DNA of 64,000 bases from Piper betle (lineage: Eukaryota; Streptophyta; Magnoliopsida; Piperales; Piperaceae): the NCBI GenBank assembly GCA_033002965.1, contig JAURVB010014463.1:62001-126000 (forward strand), given 5' to 3'. Under the pieces are notes generated by a model. The model searched no databases. It saw only the letters and a list, made by a program, of their open reading frames with translations, and was not told where the DNA came from. Below are positions 31,501-43,175 of the stretch, in pieces. Position numbers and translations under genes: made by a program. The stretch's first letter is position 1; every line of letters begins with the position of its first letter.

Positions 31501-33280
31501 CATGAAATGCAAGGAGAATTGCGAAAAAAACAAAACGTACAAATGGTTTGTCGATCACAAGTAGTACTATTATTGGTGGCATGGTTGTATGATACAGATG
31601 ATACACAATCGAACAAAAACATTGGACTTCTCTGCTTGATTGATAATAAACTTGTGTCATAAGAGGGGTGACTAACGAGACGGCAGTATATACACACTAA
31701 CCCAGAGAGGATCAAGTACAAACAAATGTAAGATCAGTGAATAGATTGTGGGATGAGTTGGTGAAGAAGGTTGTTGGAATTTTTTGGGTTGATTTGTTGC
31801 ATATACAGCTCCCTTCAGTTGTATCGAGAATTGAGAATTATATCAAGAGAGAGGACACTTCTTGAGAAAATTTAAGCCCTTAAATTAGGTGTCTCTAAAG
31901 CAATCCGTTTGACTTTCCATTCGTAATCTTCGACACTTGAGGATCATGAGATGGTAGTATATATACACTAACCCAGAGGATCATGTATTAGGAAATGTAA
32001 GATCTATGAATTAGATTGTAAGGGATGAGTTGGTGAAGAAGGTTGCTGGGATTTTTTGGGTTGACTTGTAGCATATGCAACTCTGCATGCCCGCTGTGAA
32101 GCCAGTGAACCCCTTCACTTGTATCGAGAATTGACAACTATATCAAAACATGAGGAGACTTGTTGAGAAAATTTAAGCCCTTAATTAGCTGTAACTAAAG
32201 CAATCCGTTTGACTTCCCATTCGTAATCTTCGACACTTGAGGAAAATATGAAGTGCGCACTTTCATTTTGTAACTTACTTAAAAATACTACTCTGATTTT
32301 TTAAAAAAAATTATCTTTAAAAAAATTAGATATATCATTTGGTGCCTTTCAACTTTTCCCTTACTGCATACATGCGTAAAATTGTTTTACGTGCTATTAA
32401 ATCATGTTAATTAATTAATATAGAAGACAAATTAAACTACCACGAAAGGTGACTCCTTCAATTTTGGATGGTTTGAATAAAAATTGCTATTTTTATTGAA
32501 TTATATGAAGAGTGTTTATTTGAGGGAAAATACCATTTTTTATTAAATGTAATAATTAATTTGAGAAGGGTAAAATATATGGCATTGAATAGTAAACAAG
32601 CTAGAAACAAAAAAGAAGTACAGTTGGGGCACAAACTACAAATTAAAAGAAGTATATTTTATAGATGGCATTCTTACATAGTTGCATTAATGCTGTTTAG
32701 CTGGGATTTTTGCGCCTCCTCGAGAGGGGAGTACTAACATGTAAATTAGTTCAACTTAAGATTACCCTTAATCACTTCTCTAACAAGATTCAATAGTATG
32801 AATCTGAAAATAAATAAAATATAAATTATATTATATCAGTTGTGATTTTGACTGGTCCAATTCTAAATTGAAGTTTTAACCATATAAAAAAACTAACATT
32901 CTTAAATCAAAAAATTAAGCAGCTCAATTTTGAAATCACCAAAATTTGATTGATGTAACCTTGCCACCCCTGCTTTTCTAGCCCTCTACCTTATACTTCA
33001 AAACACTTCACAATACAAGGATACTATATAATATGTCAACTTTGATATATTACACTTTGTATATAAACCTTACTCCTATTTTCAATTAAACCTCCCTCTA
33101 TCAACTCTTTGACGTTATGTTATTACGTAAAATTAATAATGATTTGAGAGATCAACAGGCATAAATGAGAACCATGAGCGGAAAAGGGAAGGGCCTGTCG
33201 TTTGCGAAAAGGGGAGTGCCAAACTTGGCATTCTGTTCATGAATAATTATCCTTCTCCATCCCTTTGCTCCATTCATCTT
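28502..33280. other. Long intergenic interval, no gene recognised
   Basis: AT-rich. Short frames (for example 29700-30011 + and 31422-31721 -) show no family resemblance. The only clear structure is the imperfect tandem duplication at 31678-32242, annotated separately. A genuine small or non-coding gene cannot be excluded. Confidence 0.45.
31678..32242 (+). repeat. Imperfect tandem duplication of about 270-295 bp
   Basis: Unit one (31678-31942) and unit two (31948-32242) align throughout. Both start GAGA-GG-AGTATATA-ACACTAACCC, share GATGAGTTGGTGAAGAAGG and TTTTTTGGGTTGA, and both end TCGTAATCTTCGACACTTGAGG. Unit two has an insertion of roughly 30 bases (around 32080-32112). No coding capacity is seen. 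Confidence 0.88.
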
Positions 33281-33285
33281 TAGTG

Positions 33286-33293
33286 TTATATAG
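33286..33293 (+). promoter_or_regulatory. TATA-like box of the CSLA gene
   Basis: TTATATAG lies about 500 bases before the start codon. If used, it implies a long leader (about 470 bases) or a leader intron. The position is plausible but not proven. Confidence 0.4.
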
Positions 33294-33792
33294 CCCAGAT
33301 CACTATATCCATCCTAGCAGCTTGGATTTCTCTATTGTCTCCTTCATAGTTTATACAATTATAGTCATCTGACCTCTTCCTCTCAACAACAACAAACGCA
33401 ATGAGTAGTCTGGACTCCAGACAATTGATCTTGTGTCCTTCCCTCTCTTCACTCTTCTCTCAGAGTCAATAGTCTGTTGATTCAATCTTGTTCATTTGCT
33501 ATTTGAGCTCCATTGGAAACAAGGCAGAAAGATAAAATGTCTACTCTCTGCTTCTTGTTTAGTCATACAGAACTGTTCTCTGCTTTATCAAACTTGTGAA
33601 CGAGGAGTAAGGGAGCCAAACAGTCCTGCTATGCCTCCTGATTATTACGTAGCTGAGAAGCAAAACAAAGAAGACAGTCTGCTTTAAAAACCCATGCAAA
33701 CTTTCGTGAAATATTCCAATCACAAACAACTAGGCTAGCTGTGTCATCTTTCCCGTTCATTCCTTCATTCATAACATTCATTGATCAAACAA

Positions 33793-36700
33793 ATGGAGCG
33801 GTATTCATCCACTGCTCTCCTCCCAGAGGCGTTCCAGGGGTCTAGAGAAGACACTACAGAGTACCTAAGACTCATTTGGCGTCAAACCAGAGTACCCATC
33901 ATCGTCCCGTTTCTGAGAGTTGTGGTGTTTGTGTGCTTGGCCATGTCCTTGATGCTCTTCATTGAGAGGGTTTACATGGGTGTTGTCATCGTCCTCGTCA
34001 AACTGTTCGGCCGGAAACCCGAAAAACAGTACAAATGGGAGCCTATGCAAGACGATGTGGAGCTCGGCAGCTCGGCCTACCCCATGGTTCTCGTCCAAAT
34101 CCCCATGTACAACGAGAAAGAAGTATGATTCATGAACATCCCCTCCCATTTTTGAATCCCGCCCTGTTTTACATGGCTTCTTTTCTGTTATAATTCAATC
34201 TCTTTGTTGCAAATTGTGCAGGTTTACCAGCTTTCCATTGGAGCTGCTTGTGGTCTGTCATGGCCTTCGGATCGAATCATCATTCAAGTTCTTGACGATT
34301 CAACTGACCCTGTGATTAAGGTACGTACTGCTGTTGCTGCCCCTATGCATGTAACATCCGAAGGCTTCCATATATTATGGTAGTTGTTGGCAAACTTCAA
34401 GAAATCACAAACTATTCATCTGGGTTCCCCAAAGACATTTACTTCCCAGTCACATCTGAATTTCATAACAAGTTCATCGACTGAACACTGAGATTTGATT
34501 AGAATCTTCCATTTTTAGCTGGCGTTATCTGATCCAGTGTTCCTAGCCAACAGTCAATGGCAGCAAGTCTGCATACCGAATTGAAGAAACTACAAAATGG
34601 TAAAAAGATCTCATTTCTGCATTTGGGCCCTTGTGATCGTCGTGTTTAATGAACAGTCTTGGCCACTCATTTATGTGAAAACGCAACCAGCCCCTTATTT
34701 CCCATGCTCACCAACCGCAACCTAGACACACGTTATGGTCTAGTAAGCCCAATGTTTCTGCTATCAGAATTTGTAGTTTGAATCAGTTTTCTTATAAACT
34801 TGGAATGGAATTGATGCGACTAATTTTGGATTAGCTAAACTAATATTAATCAGACACTAATAGTTACGAGGATGGGGAGGAAAGGAAGCTTCATAGATCG
34901 ATCTGCCCATATTATATTTCGCAAAGTAATAAAAAACTTTGAAAGCTAGTTTTAGATAATTTGATACTACAAGTAGAACAAATTTGTCCAACTCCTAATC
35001 TAGAGCAAGTTCTTGAAGTAAAAATGCAAGGCCCCTTTCATCATATTTAACGCAGAAGATTACAAAGATTACTGATAAAGGAAAGTCGTCACGATTAACA
35101 AGTGCAGGCGATGGTGGTGGACGAGTGCAGGAGGTGGGCAAGCAAAGGGATCAACATTAAGTACGAGATAAGAGACAACAGGAATGGGTACAAAGCAGGG
35201 GCACTCAGAGAGGGAATGAAGCACAGCTACGTGAAGCTCTGCGACCATGTTGCCATCTTTGACGCTGATTTCCAACCGGAAGCCAACTTCCTCCGTCGGG
35301 CCATCCCGTTCCTCGAACACAACCCTGACATCGCCCTCGTCCAAGCTCGTTGGAAGTTCGGTCTGTCTTTACCAACCTTTCTCCTTCCCCTGCTCTCTCA
35401 AATTCATAATACATCTCACTGATTAGTTAGACATTTACAGCTTTGCTTTGGCTAACAATCATCCATTTCGCCAGTGTTGATCTACATAAACCTGTTTAAA
35501 GACGGTTATGGAATATACAATAGAATGAGATTCATTACTGTTGTAACTTTTTAAGGTGCCGAGAAAAAGCTAATTGGTTTGCACTGATTGATGATTGTGA
35601 CAGTGAATGCGAACGAGTGTTTGATGACAAGAATGCAGGAGATGTCTCTGGACTACCATTTTAAGGTGGAGCAGGAAGTGGGCTCTTCCACCTATGCCTT
35701 CTTCGGCTTCAATGGTAAAATGATATCCATCCATAGCATAGTTCACAACTTCAATTGATTGCTTCTACTCAAGAGTCTATTATGGCTGGCATGGCAGGGA
35801 CAGCAGGAGTTTGGAGATTGGCAGCTTTAAACGAAGCCGGAGGTTGGAAGGACAGGACCACCGTGGAGGATATGGACTTGGCCGTCCGAGCCAGTCTCAA
35901 GGGTTGGAAGTTCGTATACCTCGGAGATGTTGAGGTCATGATTCCTTCAACTTCATTGCAAATCATTCTTGCTTTCTGTACACTATTTCCCCAGTGGTTC
36001 TATCGGTTGCATACAACTGTTCATAAGACCAATGTGGGCGTGGACCATTCATCAACTAACGTAAGCTTCAACCTTTCTCATTGCAGGCCAAAAGTGAATT
36101 GCCCAGCACATTCAAGGCTTACCGATATCAACAGCACCGATGGTCCTGCGGGCCTGCCAATCTTTTCAGAAAGACGGCAATGGAGATCGTAAAAACCAAG
36201 GTGAAACTCCAATCATGTTACATGATCAACCCAATCGTCGGTTTACCCCCTGATCACCATTTTGGTTCTGTTGGGCATTGCAGAAAGTGACTGCATTCAA
36301 GAAGTTCTACGTGATCTACAGCTTTTTCTTTGTTCGCAAGATCGTAGCCCATGTTGTAACCTTCGTATTTTATTGTGTGGTTATGCCTGCAACCGTCCTA
36401 GTTCCCGAAGTTGAGATCCCCAAGTGGGGAGCTGTCTATATCCCTTCCATCATCACCATCTTAAATGCAGTTGGCACACCAAGGTTTGACATCTATTTTC
36501 AGCTCAATGGTGTCTCCTACTCATCCAAGCTTCCCCTGCATCTTAATTAGTCCTAAACTCTGCATCTCAACTTTCTTCCAGGTCCATCCACCTTCTCACA
36601 TTCTGGATTCTGTTTGAGAATGTAATGGCAATGCATCGAACCAAGGCAACTTTCATTGGACTACTTGAAGCAGGAAGGGTGAATGAATGGGTAGTCACTG

Positions 36701-37024
36701 AGAAGCTGGGCGACGCCCTCAAAAACACCACAAATGCTACCAAGAAGCGTCTCAGTAGAGTTGGTGAAAGGTTTGTTCTTTGCTAATACAGTTGATGATT
36801 TAAATCTTTTGGTCATACTTTTGTAATATGGGCATGAAAACTCATTTATCTTGCTATTATCCAGCCTTCACTTGTCGGAGCTTTGCGTCGGAGCCTATCT
36901 CTTCACCATTGCTTGCTATGACATGGTGTTTGGGAAGAACCACTACTTCATATATCTCTATCTCCAGGCTGCTGCCTTCTTCGTTATGGGTCTTGGTTTT
37001 GTGGGAACGTTTGTTCCAAACTAA
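33793..37024 (+). CDS. Glucomannan 4-beta-mannosyltransferase, cellulose synthase-like family A
   Basis: Nine exons: 33793-34122, 34222-34320, 35108-35360, 35604-35714, 35798-35934, 36087-36200, 36284-36483, 36582-36770 and 36865-37024, all GT-AG, give 530 residues, the normal CSLA length. It is a GT2 enzyme of the Golgi membrane that polymerises GDP-mannose and GDP-glucose into (gluco)mannan. Visible features are an N-terminal membrane helix (about residues 38-60), LDDSTD near 135-140, the DxD motif DADF at 195-198, TVED with catalytic Asp289, and QQHRW at 325-329. Several C-terminal membrane helices and the ending [11 protein letters not shown] follow. The ATG at 33793 is chosen because family members begin here. 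The nearest upstream in-frame codon for extension is a TTG. No break is seen. It is closest by eye to the CSLA2/CSLA9 group. Confidence 0.96.
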
Positions 37025-39409
37025 CGACTTCTTTCATCATCGACCAGTAAAGGATGTTTGGTGCTGCTTCTATATGCTGTCTTTGAGCATTTGTTACAGA
37101 TTCATTCGATGGTTTTAAATGGGGAGGGATGAAGGTTGCGCCCGGTCTTCAATCCTAACCAATCTTGAATTCAATCATTCATTTTCTTGATTATTTCTTT
37201 GTGAGAACAATGTCATACCTAGGTCAAAAGAAGACCATGACACCCAGAAAGGTTTTTCGTTTTGATGAAAATAGATACCAATAAAATGAAAAAGAGAGAT
37301 GAGTATTCATCCTCATTTCTATTGTTGCACTTTTTCAACCTGTTATGCTACCTCTGTCATACTTTTCATATAAGTTAGTCAATTGGACTCGGGAACGAAG
37401 CCTACGAGCAAACAACACACCAATGTATGGAATTGCAATGGCGATATCAGTGAAAAGCATTTTGCATGTCATATCATTCATTTTTATTATTATATGAAAT
37501 TGACACACAAGCTATCATATATAGTTGACAAAATTGCACTCAAAATGAAGGACTAGAGCTTCAGATACAAATTGGACATGAAATCAAATCAAGAATGCCA
37601 TTTGTGGCATCTGCACCTTACCGAGATAAAACCACTTCGATTTTGAACAGTCACTCGGACATTTGAAGTTCCAAGCAGAGGGGGCTCAATTTCATAACCC
37701 AGTTCTCACGTCGAACTTGTACATAAGAAGACATTATGGCTCAGATGTCTGACTGGTTTACTTTCTCCAATTTCTGACACTAGCACATGCACTATTTAAC
37801 AGCATCTTTCTGTAAAAAGATGAGTAAATCTGCACTTAAGAACATAAATGGAAACAAAATGAACAAGTGTGGACAATTTCTTTAAGTTAATATTTTGTGT
37901 TAGCCCAACTCAAGAAGTAAAAACACCAACAATTTAATAAAATGTCATTCTGGCAACCACCACAAAGATTCAAGTAATCTTTCAACAAAACAGCAAGTCA
38001 GATGGACATTTGAAATGCATGCACATGCTTTTGTTTGCATTATGGAGGCCCAAATAAATGACATTGAAGGATACGAAAATCTTGGCCTGAATGCAAAATA
38101 CGAAGAAAAAATATTTATAATGATCAATTTTCAGAAATCCATATCTGGCCAGGTCATCTAAGTAAATTTGTATCATCATTTACCACATTTGGTGCTTCAA
38201 AAATAACACAAACTGCTAAATAGATGTTTAGCCAAGTTCTATATAACTGAATAATCCCTTTATACGAGCCTCTACATTAATGCAACACCTTCATCAGGAA
38301 ATAAAAACAGTGAGGTTGAGATCTCCCTTCTTTCTCAAAAAGAGAATCTCCCTTTGATCAAGATTAGGGGGAGGCTCCACCAACAGTGGCTGGGCCAAAG
38401 ACCAGGAAGGCGTCAGTCCCTCTGCCTCACAGACCCGAAGTCTTTGCAGAAATTACATCGCGTCTACTGACCTCTTTTGATGGAAACCCTTTGATGGGAT
38501 AACCCTCGAGGAAGCTGCTTCTTCTCACAGCCTCTTCTAGGGTTTGGACATATTAACTTCATGGCTTATAGGTTTTTGAAAAGCCTTAAAGAGTTACTCA
38601 TGTCGAATCAACCCTGTTTAGGCCTTTGTTTGCAATTTGTAAAAAGTTTTGCCCTTAAAAACTTTTTACTCCATCTCGCTGTACAAGTATGATTCATGTG
38701 TTCTTTGAAGCAATGATACATGGGAAAGCTTATTTCATTATCTTCCTTCAAGTCTCGTGCTTTTCTAGATTTGTACATTTTAGTCAAATTAGGATTGTAA
38801 CAGGATACTTCACATCTAGTCCCTAGTTTAAACATTCTTAAAATTAATTGCACCTATATTATCCCAGTACGCAATTTTTAAGGTTGAATGACAAGGTATA
38901 TATTGTTTTCTAATTACGGTTTTATCTGTCATTTCAATAATTTACCCTCGTTAGGGATACAAGCTACTATTACAGGGGTAGCTGAAATTCAGAATCTGTT
39001 CAATTACTCTCCTAGCTTATATTAATTAGCAACTTAAAATCCTTTTTTCCTACATATCAACCTAAAACCTTAAAAAGTAATACAACATTCCGGCAATACG
39101 GTTAAATTTGTATTTTTGGCATGCCAAATTAAAATTAATTTTATCCTCCTATTACCTTCCTATTTGTAAAAGTAAATATTAAATGTTTCTTTCCTAACCG
39201 CTTGAGCTTTTCTGACAAGTATTGAACCATCTATAATTCAATTGATATCAGAGATAAAGGGCAACATAGGTGCAAACTAAAATTCACCTCTAATCCTTGC
39301 TTTAAACAACTGGGTAGGTCAAACATTTGTCTTCAAAGAAATAAAATATAAATGGGTGTACCTGTTATTGCAATTGCAAAACGTCATATACACTTCGTGA
39401 AATTGACAA
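37025..39409. other. Convergent intergenic region between the CSLA and CMSS1-like genes
   Basis: The two genes point towards each other, so this space holds both 3' untranslated regions and AT-rich spacer. No open reading frame with family resemblance is seen. A slightly GC-richer piece at 38330-38520 has no recognised identity. Confidence 0.5.
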
Positions 39410-41588
39410 TCAATGTCCAGATGCATTATTATCCACTTTTAGCCGGCAGAAGGGCTGTCTGAAATTATGCTCAACAATAGAAGAGTAGCCTTTGCCGTAG
39501 GAGCTGGTGAAGACAACTGTCTGTGGATCTCCTTGAATGTGCTGCCTCACATTTTTTATAACATCTCCAAGGTTCAAACGAACAAATTCCTCTAGTTCAT
39601 CAATAACCTAATAAACAAGTTACAGGAACAACATACACCATTTAAAAGAAAATAATGGAAGCATGGGAAAAGATTTTTTATTTTATTTATTTATTTTTTC
39701 AAAACAAAAAAATGTGACAGTTGAACTCATCAACAAAAAGAATAGCTAGCATACCAACAGGAAGACTCTAGATATGTCAATTGCCTTCGAAGACACAAGC
39801 TCCAAAAGCCTCTCAGGTGTGGCTACAAGGAATTCAGGCTCACAACTCCTTAACCTGTAGGCCGCACAACACATACCAGAGTATTAGAAGAAAAGGATAC
39901 AAGAATATAATCATGGCTAAATTTTAAGACATGAGAGAATAGTAATTCTAACCCGTGTACTTGATGATCTAAAGCAGCCCCATTATGCAAACTAACTGTG
40001 TGAATCCCAAGAGCCTTTAGTGGTTTGCATATTGATCTAACCTATATGGATCAAATAACACCACCAAAAAAATGCAACCAGCAGAGTTTACACATGAAAG
40101 TAAAGTAATCAAAACAATTAAAACAAACGTAAATATGTGCTCATGAAATATGACAGCAAAATAAACAAAACCATTGCAAACCTTGATAGCAACTTCCTGG
40201 GAAGACACTAAATACAATAGAAAGGGGCTACCAAGTATTGTGCCGTCCTTTTCCATTTCAGTGACAATATCAGAAGCAGTAGAAGCAACCCAAGCCACCT
40301 GCTCTCTGCTAGTAGCAGTTCCAGTGATCTCCAATATACTTGACCCCCTAGAAAAAGTATTCCAAAACTGAATGCCCCAACCATTGGCAATCAAAGGTTT
40401 GTGCTTTTCTGCATCAAACACACCTTCTAGCATCCATGACTTCTGTATCTCAGATAAACATAGCATAACGAACTTTGAAAGACTGCAAGTGCTACCAACA
40501 TTAACATTTCGGAGCCCATATTTAAAACTGGCATTTAATCCCCTGGGTTTCTCCTCAGCTCTCTCCCTTCCTGTACCATTAGAATGTGCCAACTTAATGT
40601 CTTTAATGTTTGAAATTTCCCTCTTTAATTTCTTCAAAATTCTAGCTTCCATGCCCTCTAGGACAATTGTGGAATCAGTCACACTAGCCAAAGGTTTCTT
40701 CTGTTTCAGTGATAATTTCGAATCTACTTTACACAAGTCAGACTTGTCAAGTTTGCCATTCGCATCTTTAATTTTATCAAACCTATCGTTAAATGGATCC
40801 TCCTGCGTAGGGACACTGAAGCACATGCCCTGCAACGTCAAGATTTATGAAGTAAAATACATCTAATCTGAAGTTCATTTGTAAAAGCCTCTTCATAATT
40901 CCAACTAATGATCAAGTAAATTCACCGCACCAATGATAAAATGTAGCTAGAGGATCATGCCAAAATTCGAATTCATTTACAAATTCATCAAAAACTCATA
41001 GAAACGAATAATACTTAAAATTTAGAAGTTCATGAAAGAAAATCATAGAAGCAAAAAATGAACTCAAAAACGAATTAAACAATTGATCAATAACTCGTAG
41101 AAAAGAGTTATATCTAAAAGGTGAAAATTCATCGAGAACGCATGATAAAAGTTCATAGAAAATTTACCAAGAAAAAAATAAAAAATCATTGAACATAGAA
41201 ATGATCATACATAAAACTTACAAAGTTATCAACAACTCTTGGAAACAAGTAAATGACATGTAAGGGGAAAAAAATCAATCGAGCTTACACGTTCATCCAG
41301 GACTCATGAAAACAAACAAATCTAAAATTCAAAAACCATAGAAACGAGGATGCCTAACTCTGAAACTTACAAACACAAACGATGATGATGACGAAGAAGG
41401 AGAATAAGAAGAAGAAGAAGAAGAAGAAGAGGGGGAATTACTTGGCAGATACGTCGTTTGCCGGCCTTGCGGCGGCGCTTGGCGGCGATGAGAGAGGCGA
41501 CTCGGGAGGAGACGGTGGAGTCCTGGCGAAGGCGCTTACGCTGGGCTTTGCTGCGCTTCCTGCGCACGGCGTCGTCCCCCTTGCCCAT
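39410..41588 (-). CDS. CMSS1-like protein, degenerate DEAD-box helicase domain (ribosome biogenesis)
   Basis: Five exons on the minus strand: 41442-41588, 40182-40829, 39953-40041, 39755-39854 and 39410-39607, give 393 residues. The N-terminus (1-50) is very basic and looks like a nucleolar localisation signal. From about residue 125 there is one RecA-like domain in which helicase motifs are worn down. Motif I is TGTATSREQ in place of a Walker A, motif Ib is LVATPER, motif II is DELE in place of DEAD, and motif III is VFTSS. There is no second helicase domain. This matches the Cms1/CMSS1 family, linked in yeast to the 90S pre-ribosome, and suggests a non-catalytic RNA-binding role. The start at MGKGDD is preferred over an upstream in-frame ATG at 41687, which adds a low-complexity leader. 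The neighbour RAD5A is on the same strand, 1.6 kb upstream. Confidence 0.82.
41398..41430. repeat. (GAA)n microsatellite in intron 1 of the CMSS1-like gene
   Basis: About ten GAA units on the + strand (TTC in the transcribed direction) lie just inside the 5' end of intron 1. Confidence 0.85.
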
Positions 41589-43175
41589 CGCCCAGGACGC
41601 CGGCGGGGGAGAGGCGGCGGCGGGATGCGCCGACTTTTGTTTATGAGTAAGGACACACAAGAGAGGGAGGAGAGAGAGGGAAGACAAGTGTGAGGGTTTA
41701 ATAGGGTTTTTGTTGGGTTTGTTGAAATGGGCCGGTTAGGATGGGCTCACCGGACCATTTCACCCATTCTAAGCAATCACACTTCTAAGGATGAGAAAAA
41801 TAATAAATAATAAATAAAAATAAAAATAAAATTTCCCAGGCGCCCAACGCAAGAGAATTTTTTGATCTGTTTAATTTGTGTCATGCAGTCATGTAAGATC
41901 TGGGACCATCCAAAAATTTTCTTCAATTAGTCCCTGCTGCGTCTTCCTCCCCGGTGATAAATAGTTATGCCAAATGGGAGGGTAGTTTCAAATATATGGA
42001 TAAAAATTTGAACGGTTAGGATTGACGTGCGCGAGGTGCCCACCGTCAGATCAAAAAAATGAAATATAATCCCGCACCATGCAAACCGTGTGAGGTGTGA
42101 GGTAGTATGCATGCAAGTAAAACACCATGGAGAGTGATATTCCCAAAAAAACAAATAAAGAAAGAAAATAAAGACACCAGGGAAAATAAAGTGATTTCTT
42201 TTTTTTTTGTAATTTGTGAATACAATCACCCTTTGACCCTATATTTCTCTTTAAGCTCAAGCATATCATAATAGCAGTATTTGCTCTTTATATTTTAAAT
42301 AAAAATAAATAAGACAAATATAAAAAATAATTAATGATGGCCTCTATCTGCAAAAAAAAAAAAAAGCACTGAACTTGCACTTTTCCATGGACATTCAACT
42401 TATATTTTCTATTTTGAGGTAATTATAATTATTTTTAACACAAAATATACTAAACGTAAACCTTTGTACGAGTCACATTTAAAATGTTTACAAATTCGGC
42501 AAGACCACCCATTTAAATTTTCTTCACATTTTATTTATTTTTTATATCAATCAAACAAGCCCCTTAAATACATAACCAATAGGGCCTGCCAATAGTGTTT
42601 ACTTCAACATTGTGTAGAGTGTAAACAAACAAAACCAAATGGATGTTTCATCCACAGATGTTTTTCTTTTTGGGAATGCCTCCCAAGAGCGGGGACTGTG
42701 AATTGCGAGTACAAAATTGAAGGGAATGCACGAGCTATCGCATCCATTTTTTTCTTTCCCCAAATGACATTATCGCATCCTTTTTTTCCCTCCCAAATAA
42801 CATTATCGCATTCATACTGATGAAGGGCTACTAGACAGGAAAGAAAGTCACAAGAATGCAATTCATTACAAAATTTTTACACATAAATTTTGAAGGCATT
42901 AATCAATCATACAATTACAACTGCCTGACTTGAGGATGGCATCACGCCAATATCCACACAAACACCAGTTTTGAACTGAAAAACAAGCTTTATACCAAGA
43001 AAAAAGCAGAAAAATTTTTAACTAGGACCAATGAGATGATCCCCTCTTACAACAAAAGGAAAATGAGCAGGTAACTTAAGAATATGCAGATGAACTCTTA
43101 CTAGAGGGCCATGATTGGCCCGGCTTCACAGGAAATCTGTGCATGGCAGATGAAGATTTCATCATTCAGAAACGT
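41589..43175. other. Spacer between RAD5A 3' end and the CMSS1-like gene
   Basis: It contains the promoter and leader of the CMSS1-like gene next to 41589 and the RAD5A 3' untranslated region next to 43175. GGCCGGTTAGGATGGGCT near 41730 includes a TGGGCT site II element, common upstream of ribosome-biogenesis genes. The rest is AT-rich with no gene seen. Confidence 0.5.

Noticed and set aside
33496..33687. 63-codon frame upstream of CSLA
   Set aside because: It lacks an ATG start in good context, has no family similarity and lies in the probable leader.
40372..40866. 164-codon + strand frame
   Set aside because: It is antisense to the CMSS1-like main exon.
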